Positions 26,201 through 33,337 of a stretch of DNA of 51,881 nucleotides are shown one piece after another. The position numbers and the translations under genes were made by a program. The first letter of the stretch is position 1. Each line of letters begins with the position of its first letter. The notes under the pieces were generated by a model, which made no database searches, was not told where the DNA came from, and saw only the letters and a program-made list of their open reading frames with translations. The DNA is from Eubacterium sp. CAG:251 (GTDB taxonomy: Bacteria > Bacillota > Clostridia > Oscillospirales > Acutalibacteraceae). Location of the stretch: the NCBI GenBank assembly GCA_000436835.1, contig FR889161.1:1-51881 (forward strand), in the 5' to 3' direction.

Positions 26201-28629
26201 ATTATTGTAACCGTGCAAATGCTTATTACGCTACCGCTATTTGGGCATTCAATTTCTCGAATACCTTTATAGGCGGCGATTGCTTCGGCGGTGCCGGTAT
26301 TGCTACGGGTAATAACAGTATCTTTATGGTCGGCGGCGACTATCAGTCAAGGCGAAGCACAAAGATTAATATTGAAATGTTCTCTTATTCCGCTCTTGAT
26401 GCAACGTTCTATTCATTCTGCGATGATAATCGTTCATATAGGGATGAATTTAATAAAGACCCTAAAAAATACAGAAGTGCTTATTTCTATGTAGGCGGCA
26501 ATATGCTTTGCAATACTATCGGCGCTTCTCTTTGGACTTCATCTGCATCAAAGGTACCTGAAAATAATACTCGTGATACAGATATTTATTCTAATTCAAA
26601 CGTTTATGTCGGCGGCTCAATGTATGCCAACTCCAAGCTTTATATGAAACAAAATGTTACTCTTGCGGTAGCAGGCAACAAAAAGCTTAATGACACAAGT
26701 ACGTTAGACGGTATTTTGGAAGCAATTGAGAACGGAACAATCAAGGCTAATATTCAAAACCTTTTGAATAGTGACGATTATAAGCTTTTTGTTTTCCAAT
26801 GCCTTGATGAAAACATCTGCTCTAAAATTATTGTAAACGGCAGTATGTTTGTTCGTGATACCGCAAAGATGCGTGATATGACAAAGAACTATATCGCAGG
26901 CAATTTCAAAGGCAACGATTATGTTGAAATAGGTAAATCGCTTCTTGATGATGACGAGGACAGAAGCCAGGCGGCGGTTGCTGACGGCAAGTTCTGGACT
27001 AAGGGCGACAGCCTTAAAACATATACCTTTGCAAATGCGGGATACACTTATGTCGGCGGTAATTTTGAAAGCGGAAAGTATACTAAGCTTTATGCTTCAA
27101 CTACTCTTAAGGTTAAGGACGATTACATCAGTAATAAATATTTAACTCTGCGTCACGATGCTAAAATTTATGTCGGCAAAAAGCTTAAAGCACTTACGTC
27201 TATTGAGGGCGGTTCATATAGTGAATTCCACGTTGGCGGAAGTTTGCAGGCTTCAACATCATGGATTAAGCTTCGTGATTGCACAACCGTTGCAGTCGGC
27301 GGCAACTTTACTGCTCTTTCATATATCGAACTTGGCAAATACGGCGATTATGTAAGAACGATAAACGGCAATAAAGTAACGGAGCAAACGGCTCACGGCG
27401 TAACTGAAGGTGAAGAGCCTAAGTATGATACAAGTACTGACAGCGGCGACGGCTCATCAAGTGAGGGTGATAAGACAAGCGGCAGTACAGACGCAGGTCA
27501 GGACAGCACAAACAGCAACCTTGACAATGACAGCCTTAATGCTCAAAAGGAACTTGAGGAGGATAGCTCAGACCTTGCAAAGGGCGGCAACTTCTTTATC
27601 GGTCAATCACTTGTTTCATATACCGGTCAAATCTTTGAATATGCTTATTCTCAGGTTACGGTAGGTAATTACGTATTCACTCCTAAGTATCTCACATTAA
27701 GGCATAATGCGGATATGTGGGTAATGCCTGAAACCTTTAAGAATGCAACCTATAAGCATAAGCCTTATGTCAGCGACTCAGACGGCTCGCTTTGGGGCGA
27801 TATTCTTGATGCGCTTAAGAAATTTAATTATACAATTAAAGATACTTTCTCTCCTAAGCAGGGCAGTATTTACACTCTTGGTTCGTTAACTCTTAATAAG
27901 AATGCGTCCCTTATGGGTACATACGATTGCCTCGTTCAGGGTCAGTGCATATTCAGGCAGGATGCGCTTGTATATCTCGGCCACGATTTCACCTGTACGG
28001 CTAACAGCTTTAATTTGAATATTTCTTCAATTAAGGGCGACACAAGTTATGCAGGATTTGACAGCCGTGGCACTTCTTCGCAGGACGGTAATACTTCATT
28101 CCCTGTTCTCCTTTATGCTGATAACAATATTAATATTTACACAACTGTTGATATTCGTTTAACATATCTTGTTGCAAACAAGGGTGACGTAAATCTCTTC
28201 AATGTGTATTCAAATACGGAAAATGCAGCATATAATGCAAAACAGCTTCCTAATGCAATTTGCTCATATCAGGGCGATATAAATTATTTTGCAGGTTACG
28301 GCAAGCTCGGCGCATTGTTCTATGCTCCTAACGGCAACCTCGATTTCGACGGTTGGTATCAGGAAATTTGGGGCTGCGGTATTGCAAATACTATTGAGGA
28401 TAACGCTTATTACTTCAATTTGCACAGATTTGAAAATTGGAGAACTATTGACCTTCATCTTGCAGAAAGCGGAAGTATATTCCTTGTATCCGAGGATGAA
28501 TATAATCGTGCAAAAGAAGATTTGTTTAATTACGATCTTGACGATTCCGGTACGGATATGGCAACAGGCGGCTCAAGCGTATTCTTCCCACGTGATGTGC
28601 TTGATAATATCCCCGGCGAAAATTACTAA
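20224..28629 (+). CDS. Giant TadG-like protein with predicted beta-solenoid repeats
   Basis: A 2801-residue exported protein, many times longer than usual TadG. Numbering is from the TTG at 20224, which has AAAGGG ten bases upstream; the GTG at 20215 is too close to that site. Residues 12-45 carry a pseudopilin leader and helix (Glu-Gln-Gly then AVMFVSVFAVTIFILLAAMI) without the +5 Glu, as in TadG. Next comes YYKQARLQNAGDAAATAVAA, the TadG signature. About 265-356: nine D-x-D/N-G units. About 400-870: a mainly helical region. About 875-2390: many repeats of roughly 15-25 residues with motifs such as VVTGNLTCGKLFM, YVGGDLKLGSS and TYIGGDLLD, resembling bactofilin or other beta-helix rungs. About 2400-2460: an Asp/Ser-rich linker. 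The C-terminus (about 2600-2801), with GALFYAPNGNLDFDGW, resembles the end domain of PilX/DUF7305-type proteins. There is no LPXTG. It is last in the Tad operon. Confidence 0.85.
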   Translation: MKPNNQKSKRNNEQGAVMFVSVFAVTIFILLAAMIMDFGLFYYKQARLQNAGDAAATAVAASIDATDKDLNAIAKQYLKKNGVDYSDDDMTINIQKKGMLDEATANDDDYITTGYIKMTVKIKTGTLFGPILDIDSLMLHSTSFVKVSANYSNGMPRALNYTLFAGSTEGTAENPAIKINGRTGTAANIIVSGFETMLNKLNEKLFQPLKGFFGGTPNYTDLVHINLSEAITNGDIHSNSNMNIGVQVVNASRVKDGNLQDVKTDKDGKPILARDENGNIIYQKDKDGNFIYRTKTDADGNPVPERDKNGNIVYSDTPATDDNGNPVYKVDENGNYIPKKDADGNVLKDENGHIIYEQEYEPKYVKEKVPVYVYENYTQSTSDENSANDYGQVTYTAVKNINFTNTSWNPDSVHLYVQNQQKIEATQTALAILNMIDYSRVRSLDSLKNEYESTAEDFFEAKGSVITEAQKSKILAQKENLVLNGNTITLANQESIVYDINRNDSRAMLEKAYEDSHTSSSSTEVDGITIEKSKLFDQISNGEDRLYTDDTRTTLLFQNVADTLDRGGAGYQIEVGKGENKYTVVVTGDKVNRDYAKTRSDTVGSDYDSNATAIGAKYAMYKTFQQRLGDNGFITTPNLKPYFIRMTNKSVANSLKKRGDYTSTAAKVTVRKAVADLGDQLQDILDKTSYDDKTYSDFSDVVKKDTSPFFTQNMASKSSGLTKLEGDAHTKFNSYSLYNSNDVLKTPSEFVDEYKKSYKFADVANKNYYDKEISGKYADDGVQAKKKTIEEKDISVSEKYNSVKDDATYKRLSSQYLPNKKDVFLGDSNDYTKRHEFNDYVDSAYSVKPDMETATALTKPNSFNINDYMPTIDYDNHTVTANGGITFGNGSSKLDDFNVTSSSNEQYLVDGKKNYWLTNGLKRSGWVRVSGRTGGYGVVVGDVVVKNNIDVGGYTTGSYSECTFVVDGDLTLTGELQMRKNSVVIVTGNLTCGKLFMKDGARLYVKGKITANDMSYDGDSNQKIYCGGNAIIPHNLDSSREFKIGGNLEAHELSLTYTNYYFGGSVKCTKFNAENNDMNLIVDSFECSGTTTLNNRTSLTVNGNAKTGTINMYNDSVISVCGSMNSTNEQNLFQSSKIIVNGVALLGTLNLHGDSKLYATGGAEFAGRINAYDNSIVNVDNAIMCNDLVWLEGHAKVYANASFTAKGLRATSNNIIQANGITFTQTDDKVNQFGVHCRLESWGDIIFNCYVCVERDGFLVAKGYIKANGIFKDGKGNNGQTGFDIEGVVYSCSDVITAYPLKINSGKLYCTGNVEAATTKLSSFNEAVQVKGTSELYVTGVVTSTIGRRFKLYSDNGGQGSTVSIFGANGTTKDGYINALSSKIDEFTNEQPNSRVYLGDGTFAQTTTNSYLSFSKQFINAGSLYLYGSLSISNNFVGNNGGLTLVGGNMTMSYGAINLSDSHTLIVLGYLSSNSTISVNSASKLYVANHLTTNGLGGASVTLNDNSYMIVGDGSQNSCNSISINSGSKFWSLAPVWTTNVVNVESTDANNLSEFFSNGKHTIGQVDGNTALNKTINITINGLYVANNTGDKVLNSLHIKKFGHITHNGNLTVLSSLKVDDGGYLFVKGVTELGSDSYLISISAAKISNGGKMYLMGGLDIVNSAGSENDPEIAFTSDNADTFIAANASKSLTLKGALHTRGIVNIENSITIKGNNKLDGMPNRGVSLSVISGSANISGSVTLPDGNALFVKSGSLGIGGDVNMASVVYNYGKLYILGNLNVDWNKTKYISDRDGEDNDMRTGYSLKNGQTIGTVDAYLYIGGTNDLKFYGYVQNFGEIYSNAGMRVRGWCDMPGSAIMCDTAFINFKNAKAHFGGTVDLNSNAFYNGENSVFDCGGDYTYGIVTINLGSFAAAGNVEMNKINVDQNTVNSPKWRNSKSMSFMNGFEKIDGAEYKNATVYVGGDLKLGSSKLAGNAGSYFTMGKTYIGGDLLDYCNRANAYYATAIWAFNFSNTFIGGDCFGGAGIATGNNSIFMVGGDYQSRRSTKINIEMFSYSALDATFYSFCDDNRSYRDEFNKDPKKYRSAYFYVGGNMLCNTIGASLWTSSASKVPENNTRDTDIYSNSNVYVGGSMYANSKLYMKQNVTLAVAGNKKLNDTSTLDGILEAIENGTIKANIQNLLNSDDYKLFVFQCLDENICSKIIVNGSMFVRDTAKMRDMTKNYIAGNFKGNDYVEIGKSLLDDDEDRSQAAVADGKFWTKGDSLKTYTFANAGYTYVGGNFESGKYTKLYASTTLKVKDDYISNKYLTLRHDAKIYVGKKLKALTSIEGGSYSEFHVGGSLQASTSWIKLRDCTTVAVGGNFTALSYIELGKYGDYVRTINGNKVTEQTAHGVTEGEEPKYDTSTDSGDGSSSEGDKTSGSTDAGQDSTNSNLDNDSLNAQKELEEDSSDLAKGGNFFIGQSLVSYTGQIFEYAYSQVTVGNYVFTPKYLTLRHNADMWVMPETFKNATYKHKPYVSDSDGSLWGDILDALKKFNYTIKDTFSPKQGSIYTLGSLTLNKNASLMGTYDCLVQGQCIFRQDALVYLGHDFTCTANSFNLNISSIKGDTSYAGFDSRGTSSQDGNTSFPVLLYADNNINIYTTVDIRLTYLVANKGDVNLFNVYSNTENAAYNAKQLPNAICSYQGDINYFAGYGKLGALFYAPNGNLDFDGWYQEIWGCGIANTIEDNAYYFNLHRFENWRTIDLHLAESGSIFLVSEDEYNRAKEDLFNYDLDDSGTDMATGGSSVFFPRDVLDNIPGENY
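20997..21300 (+). repeat. Tandem D-x-D/N-G coding repeats inside the giant gene
   Basis: Nine degenerate units encode DKDGK, DENGN, DKDGN, DADGN, DKNGN, DDNGN, DENGN, DADGN and DENGH, spaced 9-14 residues apart. The underlying GACGGTAA/AACGGTAA pattern also recurs in the DNA. Such Asp/Asn loops often bind calcium. The tract may vary in length between strains. Confidence 0.75.
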
Positions 28630-28644
28630 AATCCAATGATTTTT

Positions 28645-28683
28645 CAGAGCAATTATTCTTTTGAGTAATTGCTCTGTTTTTTT
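28645..28683 (+). terminator. Terminator of the Tad operon
   Basis: An 11-bp perfect stem (28645-28655 with 28666-28676) is followed directly by at least seven T. It lies 16 bases after the giant gene. Confidence 0.92.
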
Positions 28684-28711
28684 AATATTATTGTTTAATG
28701 CAAAAATAATA

Positions 28712-28739
28712 TTGCATTTTTATATTTTTGTGTTATTAT
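28712..28739 (+). promoter_or_regulatory. Promoter for pyruvate kinase
   Basis: TTGCAT at 28712-28717 and TATTAT at 28734-28739 have a 16-base spacer. The resulting leader of about 85 bases has no evident attenuator. Confidence 0.65.
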
Positions 28740-28829
28740 ACTATCGAGGAAGGTTTTGCCTTTATATTGCGGATTGTTTTAGACGCCTTTTTCAAAATTT
28801 TGATTTTTAACTATGGAGATAATGATAAA

Positions 28830-30257
28830 ATGAAAAAAACTAAGATTATTTGTACGTTGGGTCCTGCTACCGATAATCCTCAAATACTTGAGAAAATGAT
28901 TTTATCAGGAATGAATGTAGCAAGATTTAATTTCAGCCACGGTGCATATGAGGACCATGAAAAAAGGCTTAAAGAGGTTATTGCCGTAAGGGAAAAGCTT
29001 AATGCTCCCGTTGCAACCTTACTTGATACTAAAGGCCCTGAGGTTCGTCTCGGTGATTTTGAAAATCCCGACGGTGTTACAATTAACGAGGGTGATAAGT
29101 TTGTTTTAACTACCAAGGAATGCCTCGGTACCGAGAAAAAGAGCTTTGTTAATTACGAAGGGCTTCCTCGTGATGTTAAGCCCGGAACGGTTATTCTTAT
29201 TAATGACGGTCTTATTTCAATGAAGGTCGATTGTGTTAAGGGCAGCGATATTCACTGCACAGTTATTGACGGCGGACTTTTAACCAACCACAAGGGTGTT
29301 AATGTTCCCGGTGTCGACCTTAATATGCCTTATCTTTCCGAAAGGGATATGAATGATCTTAAATTCGGCGCAGCTCACGATTTTGATTTCATCGCCGCAT
29401 CGTTTATCCGCAGTGCAACCGATGTTACTATTCTTCGTAACTTTGTTGACGCCATCGGCTGGAAAGACGTTAAAATTATTTCAAAAATTGAAAATGTGCA
29501 GGGTGTAAATAACATTGATTCAATTATTGCCGCTTCTGACGGAATTATGGTCGCAAGAGGCGATATGGGTGTTGAAATTGACTTCCAGCGTATTCCTGCT
29601 ATTCAAAAAATGATTATAAGAAAAGTTTATGACGCAGGTAAAATTGTTGTTACCGCAACTCAGATGCTTGAATCAATGATTAACAACCCCCGTCCTACAA
29701 GAGCGGAAATTACCGATGTTGCAAATGCTATCTATGACGGCACAAGCGCAATTATGCTTTCCGGTGAAAGCGCAGTCGGCAAGCATCCTGTTGAGGCTGT
29801 TCAAACGATGACTTCAATTGCTCTTACTACCGAAGGCGATATTGACTATAAAAGGGAATTTGATAACTTTTATCCCGAAAGCGGAGGCAAGGATATTACT
29901 TCGGCTATAAGCCATGCTACGGTTACAACTGCTCATGACCTTAACGCTTCTGCAATTATTACTGTTACAAAGAGTGGCACTACCGCTCGTATGATTTCAA
30001 AATTCAGACCGCAAACGGATATTGTCGGCGCAACTATTAATCAAAAGGTATGGCGTCAGCTTTCACTTAGTTGGGGTGTTAAGCCTGTTTTGTGTCAGCT
30101 TAAGGACAACACTGATGAACTTTTTGACCATGCGGTTGACGTTACAGTTAAGGCAGGTGCGGCAAAAAAAGGCGACACAGTTGTAATTACGGCAGGTATT
30201 CCGCTTGGTATGTCAGGTACAACAAATATGCTAAAGGTGCACAAGATTAATGGCTGA
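28830..30257 (+). CDS. pyk: Pyruvate kinase
   Basis: Converts phosphoenolpyruvate and ADP to pyruvate and ATP, the last step of glycolysis. The ATG at 28830 has GGAGAT nine bases upstream and gives 475 residues beginning MKKTKIICTLGPATDNP; a longer frame from 28728 has no support. The active-site signature is IISKIENVQGVNNI with the catalytic Lys, followed by GIMVARGDMGVEI. The C-terminal allosteric domain ends at TAGIPLGMSGTTNMLKV. The extra PEP-utiliser-like domain of some Bacilli enzymes is absent. It overlaps the GNAT gene by eight bases. Confidence 0.96.
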   Translation: MKKTKIICTLGPATDNPQILEKMILSGMNVARFNFSHGAYEDHEKRLKEVIAVREKLNAPVATLLDTKGPEVRLGDFENPDGVTINEGDKFVLTTKECLGTEKKSFVNYEGLPRDVKPGTVILINDGLISMKVDCVKGSDIHCTVIDGGLLTNHKGVNVPGVDLNMPYLSERDMNDLKFGAAHDFDFIAASFIRSATDVTILRNFVDAIGWKDVKIISKIENVQGVNNIDSIIAASDGIMVARGDMGVEIDFQRIPAIQKMIIRKVYDAGKIVVTATQMLESMINNPRPTRAEITDVANAIYDGTSAIMLSGESAVGKHPVEAVQTMTSIALTTEGDIDYKREFDNFYPESGGKDITSAISHATVTTAHDLNASAIITVTKSGTTARMISKFRPQTDIVGATINQKVWRQLSLSWGVKPVLCQLKDNTDELFDHAVDVTVKAGAAKKGDTVVITAGIPLGMSGTTNMLKVHKING

Positions 30258-30699
30258 GGTTAAATTTGTATTATACAGTGACCCTGATTTTATGCTGGTA
30301 AAAAGCATAAGAATGCAGGTTTTTATGTATGAACAGAATATAAAAGGGGAAGAGGAGTTTGACGAACTTGATAAAAGGTCGCTCTTTGCTCTTCTTTTTG
30401 ACGGCAACAGCGCCGTGGCAACTGCCAGAATAAGCGAAATTCCGAAGGGACTTAAAATCGGCAGAATAGCCGTTCTTAAGGATTACAGGGGAAGGCGATA
30501 CGGTGCACAGATTGTTAATGCCGTTGTTGCTAAGTCTATTGAGGCAGGTGCTGACAGAGTTTATGTTGATGCTCAAAACCATGCCGTTAATTTTTACGAA
30601 AAGCTTGGATTTCGCATTTGCGGCACTGAACTTATTGATAGAGGAATAGCTCACACACCTATGTGTATTGATAAAGGAGATTTTAATGTCGAAGAATAA
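30250..30699 (+). CDS. GNAT family N-acetyltransferase
   Basis: A 149-residue acetyltransferase of the ElaA/YjcF-like group. The acetyl-CoA loop is visible as RIAVLKDYRGRRYGAQIV, and the C-terminal NHAVNFYEKLGFRICG is typical. The substrate is unknown. It overlaps pyk upstream and mltG downstream (14 bases), so it is translated as part of that transcript. Confidence 0.9.
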   Translation: MAEVKFVLYSDPDFMLVKSIRMQVFMYEQNIKGEEEFDELDKRSLFALLFDGNSAVATARISEIPKGLKIGRIAVLKDYRGRRYGAQIVNAVVAKSIEAGADRVYVDAQNHAVNFYEKLGFRICGTELIDRGIAHTPMCIDKGDFNVEE

Positions 30700-31723
30700 A
30701 AGCAGGGCAGGTATAGCTTTAATAATTGTTCTCGTGCTTGTTCTTTTGGGTATCGGCGCTTATGTCGGATACACCTATGTTCAAAGCGATGTGAACGGCA
30801 ACAGAAATACTAAAACCGAATATAATCTTGTTATTGAAAAGGACGATTTTGCTTACCAAATAGGTGAAAAACTTAAATCAAACGGCATTATCAAAAACGA
30901 TACCGTTTGGAATTGGTGGATGGATAAGCATTATCCTAAGTTTAGCTATATAAACGGAGAATATAGAATGACTTCGTCTATGAGTTATGAGGATATTGCA
31001 AAAAAACTTCAAAATCCCGATATATCTCATAAAAGCGTTTCTGTTTGTATTCCTGAGGGATATACTGTTTTTGATATTGCCGAGACTATGGAGAAAAACA
31101 ATATCTGTAAAAAGTCCGATTTTCTTGACGCCTGCAAAAATAAGAATGACTATGATTGCGAATTTTTAAATGATGCATATATGAGCGAGAACGTTGCTTA
31201 TCAGCTTGAGGGATTTTTGTTTCCCGCAACATACGATTTAGCAGAAAACAGCAAGGCAAGTGACGTTGTGGCAACAATGCTTGAAACGTTTGACGGCAAA
31301 ATCACCGATAAATGGAAAAGCTATTGTGATGAAAACGGTATGTCGCTTTATGAACTTGTAACTCTTGCTTCGATTGTTGAAAAAGAAACGCTTGGCGACG
31401 GCGTTGCCGAAAATATTGCTTCCGTTTTTGTTAACAGATTAAATATCGGTCAGCAGCTTCAAAGTGACGTCACTATTTTTTACGGCAATAAGCTAAGGGA
31501 AAACGGATTTAGCGACGGGGTTGTTGCTTCTTATAATACTTATAAATGCAAAGCGCTTCCGAGCGGACCTATTTGCAATCCGGGTGTTGACAATATCAAT
31601 GCAGTAATTGAGCATAATGATACAGATTATTATTATTTCTTCTCGGATTTGGAAAAAAAGTTCCATTTTGCAAAATCTAATTCGGAATTTGAAACTCTAA
31701 AGCAGAAATATCCTTGGCAATAA
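30686..31723 (+). CDS. mltG: Endolytic peptidoglycan transglycosylase MltG (YceG-like)
   Basis: A 345-residue membrane-anchored enzyme that cuts nascent glycan strands, ending their polymerisation. The chosen ATG at 30686 follows AAGGAG; the frame also opens at 30668, without a site. One N-terminal membrane helix (about 9-32), a LysM-like region (about 45-120), then the catalytic domain with the active Glu in LASIVEKETLG. LNIGQQLQSDVTIFYG and LPSGPICNPGVDNINAVI follow, both family hallmarks. Confidence 0.93.
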   Translation: MSKNKSRAGIALIIVLVLVLLGIGAYVGYTYVQSDVNGNRNTKTEYNLVIEKDDFAYQIGEKLKSNGIIKNDTVWNWWMDKHYPKFSYINGEYRMTSSMSYEDIAKKLQNPDISHKSVSVCIPEGYTVFDIAETMEKNNICKKSDFLDACKNKNDYDCEFLNDAYMSENVAYQLEGFLFPATYDLAENSKASDVVATMLETFDGKITDKWKSYCDENGMSLYELVTLASIVEKETLGDGVAENIASVFVNRLNIGQQLQSDVTIFYGNKLRENGFSDGVVASYNTYKCKALPSGPICNPGVDNINAVIEHNDTDYYYFFSDLEKKFHFAKSNSEFETLKQKYPWQ

Positions 31724-31751
31724 AATTTATAAATTAAATCTAAAATTTGTA

Positions 31752-31780
31752 TTGACAAATGGGTGGGGGTATGTTAATAT
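31752..31780 (+). promoter_or_regulatory. Promoter of the infC-rpmI-rplT operon
   Basis: TTGACA at 31752-31757 and TAATAT at 31775-31780 are 17 bases apart. It drives a structured leader of about 130 bases. Confidence 0.8.
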
Positions 31781-31786
31781 ATATCC

Positions 31787-31907
31787 GCAATAAAGAAGAA
31801 CGCATCGTTCTCCCCTTCAGCTTGGCGAAAAGGGCAATAATTTATTTGTTAATTAATTATTGAAGTGTGAGCGTGTTCTGCGTTCACACTTTAATTTTAT
31901 TTAAGAG
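31787..31907 (+). promoter_or_regulatory. Structured leader of the IF3 operon, likely L20-responsive attenuator
   Basis: Between the promoter and infC lie several hairpins: GAACG/CGTTC near 31799-31810, a CCCTT/AAGGG stem, and CAATAATT (31835-31842) with AATTATTG (31855-31862). Last is a terminator-like stem (31863-31873 with 31881-31891, one G-U) followed by TAATTTTATTT. In Firmicutes the infC leader is bound by L20, the last gene product of this operon, which promotes termination. This is assigned by position and form, not by alignment. Confidence 0.65.
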
Positions 31908-31916
31908 GTGTTTTTT

Positions 31917-32435
31917 ATCAGCAAGGAAACTCAACAGATTAATAGCGAAATCAAAGACAAGGAATTACGTGTTATTTCAGCCGACGGTGAGCAGCTTGGT
32001 ATTATGAGTGCAAGTGATGCGCTTCATATTGCTGAAACCAAAGGGCTTGATTTAGTTAAGATTGCTCCTCAGGCTAAGCCTCCTGTATGCAAAATTATGG
32101 ACTATTCTAAGTTCCGTTATGAGCAGGCTAAGCGTGAAAAGGAAAATCGCAAAAATCAAAAGCAGGTTGAAACTAAAGAAATTCGTCTTTCCGTTACTAT
32201 TGACGTCGGCGACTTCAACACTAAAGTTAATCAGGCTAAAAAGTTTCTCGCATCAGGCCATAAAGTAAAGGTTTCTATTCGTCTTAAGGGCAGAATGATG
32301 ACTCATTCAGACCTTGGTATTGAAAATATGAAGCGCTTTGCAGCATCGCTTGAGGAAGAAGCAAATGTTGATAAGGCTCCTAAACTCGACGGCAGGCAGA
32401 TTCTTATGTTTTTGTCTCCTAAGGCAAGTAAATAA
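31917..32435 (+). CDS. infC: Translation initiation factor IF-3, apparent ATC start
   Basis: IF-3 binds the 30S subunit and checks start codon choice. The sequence has QQINSEIKDKELRVIS, the linker PPVCKIMDYSKFRYEQAK, and the C-terminal domain with KVSIRLKGRMMTH and GRQILMFLSPK. The best start is ATC at 31917, six bases after AGAGGTG, giving 172 residues. GTG at 31908 lies inside the ribosome site and adds an implausible Met-Phe-Phe. Near-cognate infC starts (AUU in several bacteria) let IF-3 repress its own translation. It is followed 19 bases later by rpmI. Confidence 0.93.
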   Translation: MSKETQQINSEIKDKELRVISADGEQLGIMSASDALHIAETKGLDLVKIAPQAKPPVCKIMDYSKFRYEQAKREKENRKNQKQVETKEIRLSVTIDVGDFNTKVNQAKKFLASGHKVKVSIRLKGRMMTHSDLGIENMKRFAASLEEEANVDKAPKLDGRQILMFLSPKASK

Positions 32436-32454
32436 TTATACGGAGGAATAAATT

Positions 32455-32652
32455 ATGCCAAAAATTAAAACACACAGCGGCGCAAAGAAGCGTTTTAAGA
32501 CAACAAAGAGCGGCAAGGTAAAGCGTGCACATGCTTATACCTCACACATTCTTACTAAGAAGTCAACAAAGCGTAAGAGAAATCTTCGCAAGACAGCAGT
32601 TGCTGACGTTACAAACCAAAAGCAATGCAAGAGACTTGTTCCTTATAAATAA
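32455..32652 (+). CDS. rpmI: Ribosomal protein L35
   Basis: A 65-residue, strongly basic 50S ribosomal protein. The start MPKIKTHSGAKKRFKTT and the internal THILTKKSTKRKRNLR are diagnostic. The ribosome site is CGGAGG. It is the middle gene of the conserved infC-rpmI-rplT operon. Confidence 0.97.
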   Translation: MPKIKTHSGAKKRFKTTKSGKVKRAHAYTSHILTKKSTKRKRNLRKTAVADVTNQKQCKRLVPYK

Positions 32653-32706
32653 GAAGAACTTTGCTTAAATATTTAGGCATTAACATTAACTCGGAGGTAT
32701 ATAGAT

Positions 32707-33060
32707 ATGGCAAGAATTAAGGGTGCTATGGCAACTCGTAAAAGAAGAAAAAAAGTATTAAAGGCAGCTAAGGGCTACTTCGGCGGAAAGCACAGACTTT
32801 TCAAGACAGCTAAGCAGGCTGTTATGAAGAGCGGACAGTATGCATACATCGGCAGAAAGCAGAAGAAGAGAGATTTCAGAAGAATTTGGATTACTCGTAT
32901 TTCTGCTGCTTGTAAGGCAAACGGTACTAACTATTCAACATTTATGAACGGTCTTAAGAAGGCAGGTATCGACCTTAACAGAAAGATGCTTTCTGAAATC
33001 GCTATTTCTGACCCAACTGCTTTTACAGCACTTGTTGAATCAGCAAAGGCTGCTCTCTAA
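32707..33060 (+). CDS. rplT: Ribosomal protein L20
   Basis: A 117-residue 50S assembly protein that binds 23S rRNA and, in Firmicutes, its own operon leader. It starts MARIKGAMATRKRRKKVLKA and contains GYFGGKHRLFKTAKQAVMKS and RRIWITRISAACKANG. GGAGG precedes the ATG. It ends the operon and is followed by a strong terminator. Confidence 0.97.
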   Translation: MARIKGAMATRKRRKKVLKAAKGYFGGKHRLFKTAKQAVMKSGQYAYIGRKQKKRDFRRIWITRISAACKANGTNYSTFMNGLKKAGIDLNRKMLSEIAISDPTAFTALVESAKAAL

Positions 33061-33081
33061 TTTTAATTAGATATTCAAATT

Positions 33082-33106
33082 AACCCACTCACTTTGTGAG
33101 TGGGTT
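33082..33106 (+). terminator. Terminator of the IF3 operon
   Basis: An 11-bp perfect stem (33082-33092 with 33096-33106) with a three-base loop, ending in TT and followed by TATATTTT. Confidence 0.9.
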
Positions 33107-33158
33107 TTATATTTTGAGAAATTATAATTTACAAATAGTTTATTGAATTAACAGGTAA

Positions 33159-33275
33159 ATTAAACTTGAAAATGCAAAATTTTCGGCGGTAAAAGATGTT
33201 AAATTAAATCAAAGGCTTAAAAAGGTTTACTATTCTTTGCAGGATATTTACCCACAAATAAATATCGGTGCATAA
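33159..33275 (+). pseudogene. Orphan gene tail without a start codon
   Basis: A frame of 38 codons lies open between two stops, reading LENAKFSAVKDVKLNQRLKK and ending YPQINIGA. It has no ATG, GTG or TTG with a ribosome site in the right place. The composition looks like real protein and a terminator follows, so it may be the remnant of a deleted gene. It could also be chance in AT-rich DNA. I do not recognise the family. Confidence 0.25.
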
Positions 33276-33276
33276 T

Positions 33277-33315
33277 AAAAGCGCAAATGAATTTTTATGT
33301 TCATTTGCGCTTTTT
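33277..33315. terminator. Bidirectional terminator
   Basis: AAAAGCGCAAATGAA at 33277-33291 pairs with 33300-33314 around an eight-base loop, with T-rich sequence on both sides. It can end the remnant on the plus strand and the minus-strand chimera transcript. Confidence 0.82.
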
Positions 33316-33337
33316 ATGTTTTTTCGTTATTCTTGGT

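Noticed and set aside
20224..28629. The giant protein as an LPXTG cell-wall adhesin
   Set aside because: There is no sortase motif or C-terminal membrane helix; the only anchor is the N-terminal pseudopilin helix.
31908..31910. GTG as the infC start
   Set aside because: It lies within the ribosome-binding sequence and adds residues not expected for IF-3.
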